From: Gammaproteobacteria bacterium
GTDB lineage: Bacteria; Pseudomonadota; Gammaproteobacteria; Steroidobacterales; Steroidobacteraceae
NCBI GenBank assembly: GCA_020846815.1
Contig: JADLDF010000136.1
Span: 1-14,417, forward strand
Reading direction: 5' to 3'
Length of the DNA: 14,417 nucleotides
Part shown: positions 8,859 through 14,417 of the stretch, in pieces
How positions within the stretch are numbered: position 1 is the stretch's first letter
How the letters are laid out: each line of letters starts with the position of its first letter
Position numbers and translations under genes: made by a program
Notes under the pieces: model-generated
The model's input: the letters and a program-made list of their open reading frames with translations, nothing else
Told to the model about the DNA's origin: nothing
Database searches by the model: none

Positions 8859-8867
8859 GACGAACGG
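8859..8867 (-). promoter_or_regulatory. Candidate AlgR-type binding box upstream of fimU
   Basis: The minus strand reads CCGTTCGTC here, an exact match to the core consensus described for the LytTR-family response regulator AlgR of Pseudomonas. Its right end is 44 bases before the fimU ATG. A partial copy, CGGCTCGTC (7 of 9), overlaps immediately downstream at 8859-8851. AlgR is known to activate the fimU-pilVWXY1Y2E operon in P. aeruginosa, so the gene context agrees. No convincing -35/-10 pair could be placed relative to the box, and whether this genome encodes AlgR is unknown. Confidence 0.5.
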
Positions 8868-8948
8868 CACCGGAATCGCGTCGACCGGTCGCAAACGTGA
8901 TTCAGGTCTCGTCGCGTCTGGACATAACGCGGACGGACGTGGCGCCCT

Positions 8949-8977
8949 GCCGCGCCCGCGCAGCGCGCGGGCGCGGC
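8949..8977 (-). terminator. GC-rich hairpin after the peroxiredoxin gene
   Basis: GCCGCGCCCGCGC (8949-8961) pairs perfectly with GCGCGGGCGCGGC (8965-8977) across the three-base loop AGC. It begins 6 bases beyond the peroxiredoxin stop in the direction of transcription. A 13-bp all-G/C stem here is a strong block or 3'-end stabiliser separating this gene from the downstream pilus operon. No T-run follows, so it is not a textbook intrinsic terminator. Confidence 0.6.
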
Positions 8978-8983
8978 GTCGGA

Positions 8984-9592
8984 TCACATCGGCGAGTGCG
9001 TGTGCGCCGGCGCGGCCTTGAGCTGCTCGACGGCGGCGAGCGCCTGCTTGACGTTCTCGGCCGCCGGCACGCCGCTGATGGTCGCGGCCACCTTGCCGTC
9101 GGGAGTGATGACGAAGGTCGTGCGCTCGATGAAGCCGTGCTCGATTGCGTTGCCACGCGAGTCCTTCATCCCTTCGCGCTCGGTGATCTTCAGGTCGAAG
9201 GACTTGGCGATCGCGCCGTCGGCGTCCGACGAGACCGCGACCTTTCCGCCGCAGTACTCGGGATCGGCCGAGAAATCATTGAGTCGCGCGATGCTGTCCA
9301 TCGACACGCCGACGATCGAGGCGCCGGCGGCCGTGAACTTGTCCATGTTCAGCGCGAACTCGCGCGCCTGGATGTTGCAGCCCTGGGTATAGGCGGAGGG
9401 ATAGAAATAGACGACGACCGGGCCCTTCCTGAGGGCGTCGCCCAGCGAATAGTCGAAAGATTTGCCCGCGAGCGAGGCCTGAGTGGTGAACACCGGCGCG
9501 GCATCGCCGGCTTTCAGGGCGGCTTGTGCGGGCGCCAGCGAGGCGAGCGACGCGGCGAGGGTTGCAGTGAACGCGACAAACTGGCGGGGCAT
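8984..9592 (-). CDS. Exported peroxiredoxin (AhpC/TSA-Redoxin family)
   Basis: This thiol peroxidase reduces peroxides and has 202 residues from ATG 9592, chosen because AAAGGAG lies 8 bases upstream; the longer open frame before it has no such signal. A Sec signal peptide (FVAFTATLAASLASLAPAQA, cleavage near residue 24) places it in the periplasm, or on the membrane. The thioredoxin-fold domain follows. The peroxidatic centre is YPSAYTQGC, with Pro65, Thr69 and Cys72 in the PxxxTxxC pattern. A second Cys at 114 in DPEYCGG could be a resolving cysteine, and RTTFVI holds the conserved active-site Arg157. The C-terminus is His-containing (AHTHSPM). It stands alone between hairpins. The family is secure; the electron donor is unknown. 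Confidence 0.9.
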   Translation of the reverse strand: MPRQFVAFTATLAASLASLAPAQAALKAGDAAPVFTTQASLAGKSFDYSLGDALRKGPVVVYFYPSAYTQGCNIQAREFALNMDKFTAAGASIVGVSMDSIARLNDFSADPEYCGGKVAVSSDADGAIAKSFDLKITEREGMKDSRGNAIEHGFIERTTFVITPDGKVAATISGVPAAENVKQALAAVEQLKAAPAHTHSPM

Positions 9593-9622
9593 CGTCAGAC
9601 TCCTTTCGGACGGTGGTTTGTG

Positions 9623-9648
9623 GGCCGGCATCGGACCGGTTGCCGGCC
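9623..9648 (-). repeat. Inverted repeat in the peroxiredoxin upstream region
   Basis: GGCCGGCA (9623-9630) and TGCCGGCC (9641-9648) form an 8-bp stem with a 10-base loop, 31 bases before the peroxiredoxin start. It could be a 5' UTR hairpin or an operator. The rest of 9593-9789 holds no gene that I can support, only an imperfect direct repeat (9707-9721 and 9755-9768). Confidence 0.3.
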
Positions 9649-9789
9649 GAGCATAACGCGCGGGCGGGCGCGGCGCTGCCCCGCCGCCACCTCGAGCCAC
9701 GATGATGGCCATTCCGCGCGCAAGTGGAGGCTGGCCGGCGGCGCACGTCGGGGCGGCCATCCGCGCGCGGCAGCAGCCGTGCCACCCCC

Positions 9790-11271
9790 TCAACCCTCGA
9801 CGTCGAAGCTCACGCCCTGCGCCAGCGGCAGCGCCGACGAATAGTTGACCGTCTGGGTCTGCCGCCGCATGTAGGCGCGCCAGGCGTCCGAGCCCGACTC
9901 GCGGCCGCCGCCGGTCTCCTTCTCGCCACCGAAGGCGCCGCCGATCTCCGCACCGCTGGTGCCGATGTTGACGTTGGCGATGCCGCAATCGCTGCCCTCG
10001 GCCGACAGGAACTGCTCCGCCTCGCCCAGATCGCGGGTGAAGAGGCTCGAGGAGAGCCCCTGCGCGACGTCGTTGTTGCCGCGGATCGCCTCGTCGAGCT
10101 CGCCGTAGCCGAACACGTAGAGGATCGGCGCGAAGGTCTCCTGCCGCGAGGCCTCGATCGGCGTATCGAGCTCGACGATCGCCGGCCGCACGTAGCAGCC
10201 GCCAGCGGCGCCCGCCACCTCGACCCGCTCGCCACCGCTGACGCGGCCGCCGGCGGCACGCGCCGCGGCGAGCGCCGCCTGCATCGCCTCGAAAGCCGCC
10301 GTATCGATCAGCGGACCGACCAGCACGCCGGGCTCGCGCGGATCGCCGATCTTCAGGCCCGCGTAGACCTTGCGCAGGCGCCCGACCAGGGCCGCGCGCC
10401 GCGACTCGTGCACGTACAGCCGCCGCAGGGTCGTGCAGCGCTGCCCCGCGGTGCCGGCCGCTGCGAACACGATCGCCCGCACGGCGAGGTTCTCATTGGC
10501 ACTGGGCGCGACGATCATCGCGTTGTTGCCGCCGAGCTCGAGCAGCGAGCGGCCGAAGCGCGCCGCGACCACGGTCGCGACCTCGCGTCCCATGCGCGTG
10601 CTGCCGGTCGCGCTGATCAGCGGCAGGCGCGCATCGGCTGCGAGCCATTGCCCGGGTTCGCGGCCGCCCTGCACCACGGCCGCAAGGCCGGCCGGTGCCT
10701 CCGAGAAACCGGCAGCGACCTCGTCGAGCAGCGCCGCGAGTGCGACCGCCGTCAGCGGCGTCTTTTCCGAGGGCTTCCAGACGACGCTGTCGCCGCAGAC
10801 CAGTGCCAGCGCGGCATTCCAGGCCCAGACCGCCATCGGGAAGTTGAACGCCGTGATCACGCCGACCGGCCCGAGCGGATGCCAGCGCTCGAGCATGTGA
10901 TGGCGCGGCCGCTCCGAAGCGATGGTCAGGCCGTGGAGCTGCCGCGACAGGCCGACCGCGAAGTCGCAGACGTCGACGACCTCCTGCACCTCGCCTTCCG
11001 CCTCGGCGCGGATCTTGCCGGCCTCGAGCGTGATCAGCTCCGCGAGCCGCACCTTGTCGCGCCTCACCGCATCGCCGAAGCGCCGCACGAGCTCGCCCCG
11101 GCGCGGTGCCGGTATGACGCGCCAGGCGCCGAAGGCGCGCACCGCCGCATCGACGACACGATCGTAGTCGGCGCGCGTCGCCACCGTCACTGCGCCGAGC
11201 TCGCGGCCATCGATGGGCGAGCGGCTGACGAGCGCGGTGTCGGCAACAGTCGTCGGTCGGGTGTCGTTCAT
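9790..11271 (-). CDS. amaB: ALDH7-family aminoadipate-semialdehyde / piperideine-6-carboxylate dehydrogenase
   Basis: This is an NAD(P)-dependent aldehyde dehydrogenase of 493 residues, with ATG 11271 after a GGAG. It closely resembles the antiquitin (ALDH7A1) family, which oxidises 2-aminoadipate 6-semialdehyde to 2-aminoadipate in lysine breakdown. Visible residues are Asn143 in AFNFP, Lys166 in WKPSE, the nucleotide-binding GSTRMG at 223-228, the general base Glu245 in LELGG and the nucleophile Cys279 in GQRCTTLRRL. The C-terminus, with IGTSGAEIGGAFGGEKETGG followed by RESGSDAWRAYMRR and LPLAQG, is characteristic of ALDH7 rather than other ALDH classes. It lies 43 bases downstream of the saccharopine-dehydrogenase-like gene, so the two probably form an operon. 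The symbol amaB follows Pseudomonas usage and is assigned by family. Confidence 0.88.
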   Translation of the reverse strand: MNDTRPTTVADTALVSRSPIDGRELGAVTVATRADYDRVVDAAVRAFGAWRVIPAPRRGELVRRFGDAVRRDKVRLAELITLEAGKIRAEAEGEVQEVVDVCDFAVGLSRQLHGLTIASERPRHHMLERWHPLGPVGVITAFNFPMAVWAWNAALALVCGDSVVWKPSEKTPLTAVALAALLDEVAAGFSEAPAGLAAVVQGGREPGQWLAADARLPLISATGSTRMGREVATVVAARFGRSLLELGGNNAMIVAPSANENLAVRAIVFAAAGTAGQRCTTLRRLYVHESRRAALVGRLRKVYAGLKIGDPREPGVLVGPLIDTAAFEAMQAALAAARAAGGRVSGGERVEVAGAAGGCYVRPAIVELDTPIEASRQETFAPILYVFGYGELDEAIRGNNDVAQGLSSSLFTRDLGEAEQFLSAEGSDCGIANVNIGTSGAEIGGAFGGEKETGGGRESGSDAWRAYMRRQTQTVNYSSALPLAQGVSFDVEG

Positions 11272-11314
11272 CGTCCGTCTCCGGATTGGATGCCGAGATT
11301 CGCGCCCCGCAGCT

Positions 11315-12439
11315 TCAGCTCGCGGCGCGCAGCGGCGCCGGACCGGTGCCGCTCGTACCGCCCTCCGTCGCGTACACCCGCCCGAAGCGGTTCGCGACGA
11401 AGTCCGCGAGCCGGATGTCCTCCTGGCGCACGAACCCGCGTGCCGGCAGGCGGCCCTCGGCCAGCAGGTCGAGCACGGCGCAGGCCGAGCAGGCCGTGGT
11501 CGTCTGGATCGCCGTCCACTCGCGTCCGGCGAGCACGGTCGGATGCACGCGGTGCGCGAAGCTCTCCTGCCAGCTGCGTCCGCCGCGCCGTCCGGTCGCG
11601 GTCGCGAAGATCACGACCACGTCCTGCCGCGTCTCGGGCAGGGCGTTCTCGAGCAGCTCGGTGAGCACCTCGGGCCTCTCGGAGAGCCGCAGGTCGTGCA
11701 GCAGCAGCTTCATGACGTCGCGATGCCCCGGGTAACGGATCGTGCGGTAGTTGAGCTCGCGCACCTGTCCAGCCAGCGTATCGCAGAGCGTGCCGAGCCC
11801 GCCCGAGGTATTGAAGGCCTCGTACTGCACGCCCTCGAGCGCGAAGTGCTCGAGCTGCTCGAGCGGCGGCACCATAACGCGCGCACCGTCGATGATCGCC
11901 TCGCAGGGCTGGCAATACTCGTTGATGACGCCGGCCGTGCTCCAGGTGAGGTTGTAGCCGAGCGCGTTCGACGGGAACTGCGGCAGCGCGCCGACCCGCA
12001 GCCGCAGCGTGTCGAGCGTCTCGAAGCGCCGTGCGAGCTCCATGCCGACGATCGAGATGAAGCCGGGCGCGAGGCCGCACTGCGGGATCAGCGCATGCGT
12101 CGCATCGGCCGCGAGCGACTTCACCAGCCGCGTGGTCGCGACGTCCTCGGTGAGATCGAGGTAGTGGACACCGGCTGCATGGGCTGCCTGCGCGACCGCC
12201 CCGGTCACGGCGTACGGCGCGGCGCTGAGCACCGCGAAGCTGCCGCGCAGCGCCGCGACCATGGCCTCGTGATCGGTGACCGAGATCCGCAGCGTCTCGA
12301 CCCGCGAGATCTCGCGTGAGCGAGCGAGCGCGAGCTCGTTGCGATCGACGACCGTGACCCGATAGTCGCCCGTGGCGGCGAGCAGTTCCGCGGCCAGGCT
12401 GCCGATGTGGCCGGCGCCGGCGATCAGGACGCGATGCAT
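11315..12439 (-). CDS. Saccharopine dehydrogenase-like / L-lysine 6-dehydrogenase-like enzyme
   Basis: This is an NAD(P)-dependent amino-acid oxidoreductase of 374 residues. ATG 12439 is chosen for its GCAGGAG at 7-base spacing. An N-terminal Rossmann fold carries LIAGAGHIG (GxGxxG at residues 8-13), followed by an acidic strand end VVDRNE. The saccharopine-dehydrogenase catalytic domain contains PQCGLAPGFISIVGMELARR and NLTWSTAGVINEYCQP. There is no lysine-ketoglutarate reductase domain. The size of about 375 residues matches bacterial L-lysine 6-dehydrogenase better than the longer saccharopine dehydrogenase. Either enzyme would supply aminoadipate semialdehyde to the downstream ALDH7. Its start region is shared with a divergent Lrp-type regulator. 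Family is confident; substrate (lysine or saccharopine) is inferred. Confidence 0.82.
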   Translation of the reverse strand: MHRVLIAGAGHIGSLAAELLAATGDYRVTVVDRNELALARSREISRVETLRISVTDHEAMVAALRGSFAVLSAAPYAVTGAVAQAAHAAGVHYLDLTEDVATTRLVKSLAADATHALIPQCGLAPGFISIVGMELARRFETLDTLRLRVGALPQFPSNALGYNLTWSTAGVINEYCQPCEAIIDGARVMVPPLEQLEHFALEGVQYEAFNTSGGLGTLCDTLAGQVRELNYRTIRYPGHRDVMKLLLHDLRLSERPEVLTELLENALPETRQDVVVIFATATGRRGGRSWQESFAHRVHPTVLAGREWTAIQTTTACSACAVLDLLAEGRLPARGFVRQEDIRLADFVANRFGRVYATEGGTSGTGPAPLRAAS

Positions 12440-12471
12440 GGTGATCTCCTGCGGGTATTCCGCAGTCATCA

Positions 12472-12496
12472 TGCAACCCCTGATTGTCGAATTGCA
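12472..12496. promoter_or_regulatory. Inverted repeat TGCAA-N15-TTGCA in the divergent promoter region
   Basis: TGCAA (12472-12476) and TTGCA (12492-12496) are a perfect two-arm repeat over 25 bases. They bracket the best -10-like hexamer for the minus-strand operon. The location between an Lrp-family gene and its probable target operon suits a regulator site, but the repeat is short. Confidence 0.3.
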
Positions 12497-12511
12497 GCGT
12501 CGGTCTGGCTA
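12483..12511 (-). promoter_or_regulatory. Possible sigma70 promoter for the lysine-degradation operon
   Basis: On the minus strand, TAGCCA (12511-12506, 4 of 6 to TTGACA) is followed after 17 bases by GACAAT (12488-12483, 4 of 6 to TATAAT). This would start transcription near 12476, about 37 bases before the saccharopine-dehydrogenase-like gene. The match is modest. Confidence 0.3.
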
Positions 12512-12527
12512 TTTCAGTGCCTTTTCT

Positions 12528-12540
12528 CGTCATAATGACG
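12528..12540. promoter_or_regulatory. Palindrome overlapping a -10-like element at the Lrp gene
   Basis: CGTCATAATGACG is a perfect palindrome of two 6-base arms around a central A. It contains CATAAT (12531-12536), a 5 of 6 match to the -10 consensus. It ends three bases before ATG 12544 and overlaps the alternative ATG at 12535. It is a good candidate for an autoregulatory operator; no matching -35 was found. Confidence 0.42.
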
Positions 12541-12543
12541 CCC

Positions 12544-12987
12544 ATGAGCGTCAATACGACGATATCACCCGAAGACGAAGCCTTGCTGGACCTGCTCCAG
12601 CAGGACGCCCGCCAGGGCACTTCCGAGCTGGCACGCCGGCTCGGCGTCGCCCGCTCGACCGTGCAGGGGCGCATCGAGCGCCTCGAACGCGCCGGAGTGA
12701 TCCGTGGCTACGGCGTGCGTCTTTCGCCCGCCGCCCTGTCGCGACAGGTCGAAGCACACGTGATGATCGCGATCGAGCCCGCGCAGCAGGCCGCCGTGGA
12801 GCGCCGGCTGAAGGCGATCCACGGCCTGACGGCGCTGTACACCGTCAGCGGCAGCTTCGACCTGATCGCGATGGTCGGCGCCGCGACCACCGAGGCGCTG
12901 GATGCGGCGCTGGACGAGATCCGCGGCTGTCCCGGAGTGCGCGACACCCAGACCTCGGTGCTGCTGTCGCGCCGCCATCCGCGCTGA
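12544..12987 (+). CDS. Lrp/AsnC-family transcriptional regulator
   Basis: This is a DNA-binding regulator of 147 residues from ATG 12544 (150 from ATG 12535). Neither start has a clear Shine-Dalgarno, and a -10-like hexamer lies so close that a leaderless message is possible. The N-terminal winged helix-turn-helix is plain: EDEALLDLLQQDARQGTSEL, then ARRLGVARSTVQGRIERLE, then AGVIRGYGV. The C-terminal RAM/ligand-sensing domain follows (VEAHVMIAIEP, then LTALYTVSGSFDLIAMV, then VRDTQTSVLLSRR). Lrp/AsnC members typically sense an amino acid and control the adjacent catabolic operon. Here the divergent neighbour encodes lysine or aminoadipate-semialdehyde oxidation, so lysine or an intermediate is the likely effector (inference). 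Confidence 0.93.
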   Translation: MSVNTTISPEDEALLDLLQQDARQGTSELARRLGVARSTVQGRIERLERAGVIRGYGVRLSPAALSRQVEAHVMIAIEPAQQAAVERRLKAIHGLTALYTVSGSFDLIAMVGAATTEALDAALDEIRGCPGVRDTQTSVLLSRRHPR

Positions 12988-13000
12988 CGCGTGCCACGCG
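12988..13000. terminator. Small hairpin between convergent genes
   Basis: CGCGTGCCACGCG fills most of the 21-base gap between the lrp stop and the stop of the convergent oxidoreductase. Its stem of about 5 bp with a 3-base loop is short and has no T-run, so it is a weak bidirectional terminator candidate. Confidence 0.25.
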
Positions 13001-13008
13001 ACCACCGC

Positions 13009-14067
13009 TCAGCCGACGACGGCGGCTCCGACGCGGATCACGACCTTGCCGATCTTGCCGGTGTTCGCGAAGTACTCGAGCGCTTCGTTCGCCTGCCCGA
13101 AATCGTAGACGCGATCGATGATCGGGCGGATCGCATGCTGGTCCATGGCGCGGACCATGTCGACCATCATGCGCCGGCTGCCGACGATGATGCCCTTCAG
13201 CGTCAGGTCGCGCATGATCAGCAGACCGAGCCGCTTCGGCACCACGCCGGCGAGGCCCACGCGATCGGTCGTGACCGGGCTCGCGCCGACGTACATGATG
13301 CGCCCGCCCGAGGCGCTCGCCTCGAGGCACTGGTCGAGCTCCGCGAGGCCGACAGTATTGATCACCAGCGCGGCGCCGCGACCTCCGGTCTGCGCGAGCA
13401 CGCCCTGCGACCAGGCCGGCGTGCCCCGGTAGTTGACCGTGCCGTCGGCGCCGAGCTCGCGCATGCGCGCGAGCTTCGCCTCGCTCGAAGACGTCACGAT
13501 CACGCGCGCGCCGAGCAGCTTCGCCCACTGCATCGCGAACACCGAGACGCCGCCGGTGCCGAGCGTCACGACCGTGTCACCGGGACGCAGCCGCCCCTCC
13601 TCGGCCACGGCCTGCCAGGCGGTGAGCCCGGCGCTCGGCAAGGTCGCTGCGTGCTCGTAGCTCAGCGAGCCCGGGATGCGCACCAGCGCCGCGGCCGGCA
13701 CGACCGCGAGCTCGCGCAGGAAACCGTCACGGGTGAAGCCGTAGTCCACGTCGCGCATCGACTCGTCCCAACGGCCGTCGAGCCAGCGCGCGTAGTGGAT
13801 CATGGTCACACGATCGCCGGGCGCGACCTCGGTGACGCCGTGGCCCACGGCCACCACGTCCGCGGCCAGGTCGCACAGCGGCACGAAGTCCGGCGCCGCC
13901 GGCCGCCGGCTCGCCATGCCGTCTTTCCAGATCGCGAAGTCGCGCGCGTTCGGACCCGTGGCCCGCACCCGCAGCAGCGCCTCGCCATGGCCCGGCACGG
14001 GGTCCGGACGCTCCACCAGCCGCAGCTGCCCGCTGCGGGCGTAGTCACCGACTTCGTAGGCCTTCAC
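13009..14067 (-). CDS. Zinc-independent MDR-family NAD(P)-dependent oxidoreductase
   Basis: This is a medium-chain dehydrogenase/reductase of 352 residues, related to quinone oxidoreductase and enoyl reductase-like alcohol dehydrogenases. The start is GTG 14067 with AGGAAGG upstream. An N-terminal GroES-like domain includes VRATGPNARDFAIW and VAPGDRV. The nucleotide-binding domain follows with LGTGGVSVFAMQWAKLLGAR (about residues 168-187) and SSSEAKLARMRELGAD. The catalytic zinc ligands and the four-Cys structural zinc loop of classical alcohol dehydrogenases are absent, so zinc-independent reduction of a carbonyl or activated double bond is expected. The physiological substrate cannot be read from the sequence. 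It converges on the Lrp gene and faces away from murJ; no link to lysine degradation is evident. Confidence 0.88.
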   Translation of the reverse strand: MKAYEVGDYARSGQLRLVERPDPVPGHGEALLRVRATGPNARDFAIWKDGMASRRPAAPDFVPLCDLAADVVAVGHGVTEVAPGDRVTMIHYARWLDGRWDESMRDVDYGFTRDGFLRELAVVPAAALVRIPGSLSYEHAATLPSAGLTAWQAVAEEGRLRPGDTVVTLGTGGVSVFAMQWAKLLGARVIVTSSSEAKLARMRELGADGTVNYRGTPAWSQGVLAQTGGRGAALVINTVGLAELDQCLEASASGGRIMYVGASPVTTDRVGLAGVVPKRLGLLIMRDLTLKGIIVGSRRMMVDMVRAMDQHAIRPIIDRVYDFGQANEALEYFANTGKIGKVVIRVGAAVVG

Positions 14068-14150
14068 GAAGTCCCTTCCTGACCGGCGTCGATGCTCACG
14101 TCTCGTCTCGATGCGTCAAGACCAGTCATGGTAGCAGTACGATACACGCC

Positions 14151-14417
14151 ATGAACGACACGGCCGGCGCCCCGCCCACCCCGCCGCCGGCCCGCTCCGG
14201 CGTCGCCTCGCTGCTGATCGCGGCGGGGATCTTCCTGAGTCGCATCGCCGGCCTGGTGCGCGAGCGGGTCATCGCCACCGCCTTCGGCACCGGATTGCAT
14301 GCCGACGTCTTCAGCGCCGGGCTGCGCCTGCCGAACGTGGTGCAGAACCTGCTCGGCGAAGGCACGCTCAGCGCCTCGTTCATCCCGGTCTATGCCGAGC
14401 TGCTCGGCCAGGGCCGC
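14151..14417 (+). CDS. murJ: MurJ/MviN-type lipid II flippase, N-terminal fragment
   Basis: The first 89 residues of an integral membrane protein of the MurJ/MviN (MOP exporter) family run off the right edge. A proline-rich N-terminus is followed by the first membrane segment (SGVASLLIAAGIFLSRIAG) and the conserved family start LVRERVIATAFGTG, then LRLPNVVQNLLGEGTLSASF and IPVYAELL. MurJ flips lipid II across the inner membrane for peptidoglycan synthesis. The NLLGEGTLSASF version differs from the RRLFAEGAFSQAF version usual in gammaproteobacterial MurJ, so this may be a divergent or second copy. The Shine-Dalgarno is weak. A -10-like TACGAT (14138-14143) lies only 7 bases before the ATG, which hints at a leaderless message. 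Confidence 0.85.
   Translation, partial: MNDTAGAPPTPPPARSGVASLLIAAGIFLSRIAGLVRERVIATAFGTGLHADVFSAGLRLPNVVQNLLGEGTLSASFIPVYAELLGQGR

Noticed and set aside
8868..8948. Sigma54 or sigma70 promoter for fimU
   Set aside because: No GG-N10-GC pair in the right strand and no -35/-10 pair better than about 3 of 6 per hexamer was found.
8923..9660. Shared 9-mer CATAACGCG upstream of both fimU and the peroxiredoxin
   Set aside because: The motif also occurs inside the saccharopine-dehydrogenase-like coding region near 11874, so it is probably just a common word in this genome.
9593..9700. Promoter for the peroxiredoxin with TATGCT as -10 (9655-9650)
   Set aside because: The -10 is only 4 of 6 and the expected -35 position reads CAGCGC, so it was not listed.
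9724..11664. Very long plus-strand open frame (646 codons) opposite the ALDH7 gene and part of its neighbour
   Set aside because: It covers two well-supported minus-strand genes, has an Arg/Ala-rich composition and no motifs, and its length is explained by high G+C at third positions.
11268..12674. Minus-strand 468-codon frame covering the saccharopine-dehydrogenase-like gene in another frame
   Set aside because: It is a frame-shifted shadow with Arg-rich composition; the real gene with GxGxxG and a good ribosome site is 12439-11315.
12991..14082. Plus-strand open frame (363 codons) opposite the MDR oxidoreductase
   Set aside because: It has a His/Arg/Ala-rich low-information sequence and is antisense to a gene with clear GroES-like and Rossmann motifs.

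Overview
The window is high-GC bacterial chromosomal DNA with tight gene packing, short intergenic gaps and strong third-position G/C bias. It fits a gammaproteobacterium near the Xanthomonadales/Nevskiales/Steroidobacterales or Pseudomonas. The main reason is the minor pilin locus, whose gene order fimU-pilV-pilW-pilX-pilY1-pilY2-pilE is the Pseudomonas/Xanthomonas arrangement. The taxonomic placement is an inference from gene content. No tRNA, rRNA, CRISPR array, transposase or integrase was recognised.

Layout. (1) Bases 1-148 lie upstream of leuA and hold three perfect inverted repeats plus two mutually exclusive interpretations: a leucine-rich leader peptide (attenuation of leuA) or the start of a small membrane protein on the minus strand. 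(2) leuA (149-1861, +) encodes a long-form 2-isopropylmalate synthase. It ends at a 12-bp hairpin shared with the convergent pilus operon. (3) 8814-1971 (minus) is a seven-gene type IV pilus assembly and tip operon. Its first four genes overlap by 4-7 bases, and an exact match to the AlgR consensus box lies just upstream of fimU. (4) A secreted peroxiredoxin (9592-8984, minus) is followed by a 13-bp GC-rich hairpin that separates it from the pilus operon. (5) 12439-9790 (minus) is a two-gene operon, a saccharopine-dehydrogenase/lysine-6-dehydrogenase-like enzyme followed by an ALDH7 aminoadipate-semialdehyde dehydrogenase. It is transcribed divergently from an Lrp/AsnC regulator (12544-12987, +) and looks like a lysine-degradation module with its own regulator. 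(6) A zinc-independent MDR oxidoreductase (14067-13009, minus) converges on the regulator. (7) The 5' end of a MurJ/MviN-type lipid II flippase runs off the right edge.

How the genes work together. FimU, PilV, PilW, PilX and PilE are prepilins that should prime type IV pilus assembly and form its tip with the adhesin PilY1; PilY2 is an accessory protein. The lysine module would oxidise L-lysine to the semialdehyde (in equilibrium with piperideine-6-carboxylate) and then to 2-aminoadipate. No wholly novel system was found. The most notable signals are the AlgR-type box, loss of the first MIDAS Asp in PilY1, the possible leu attenuator, and the palindromic operator overlapping a -10-like element at the Lrp gene.
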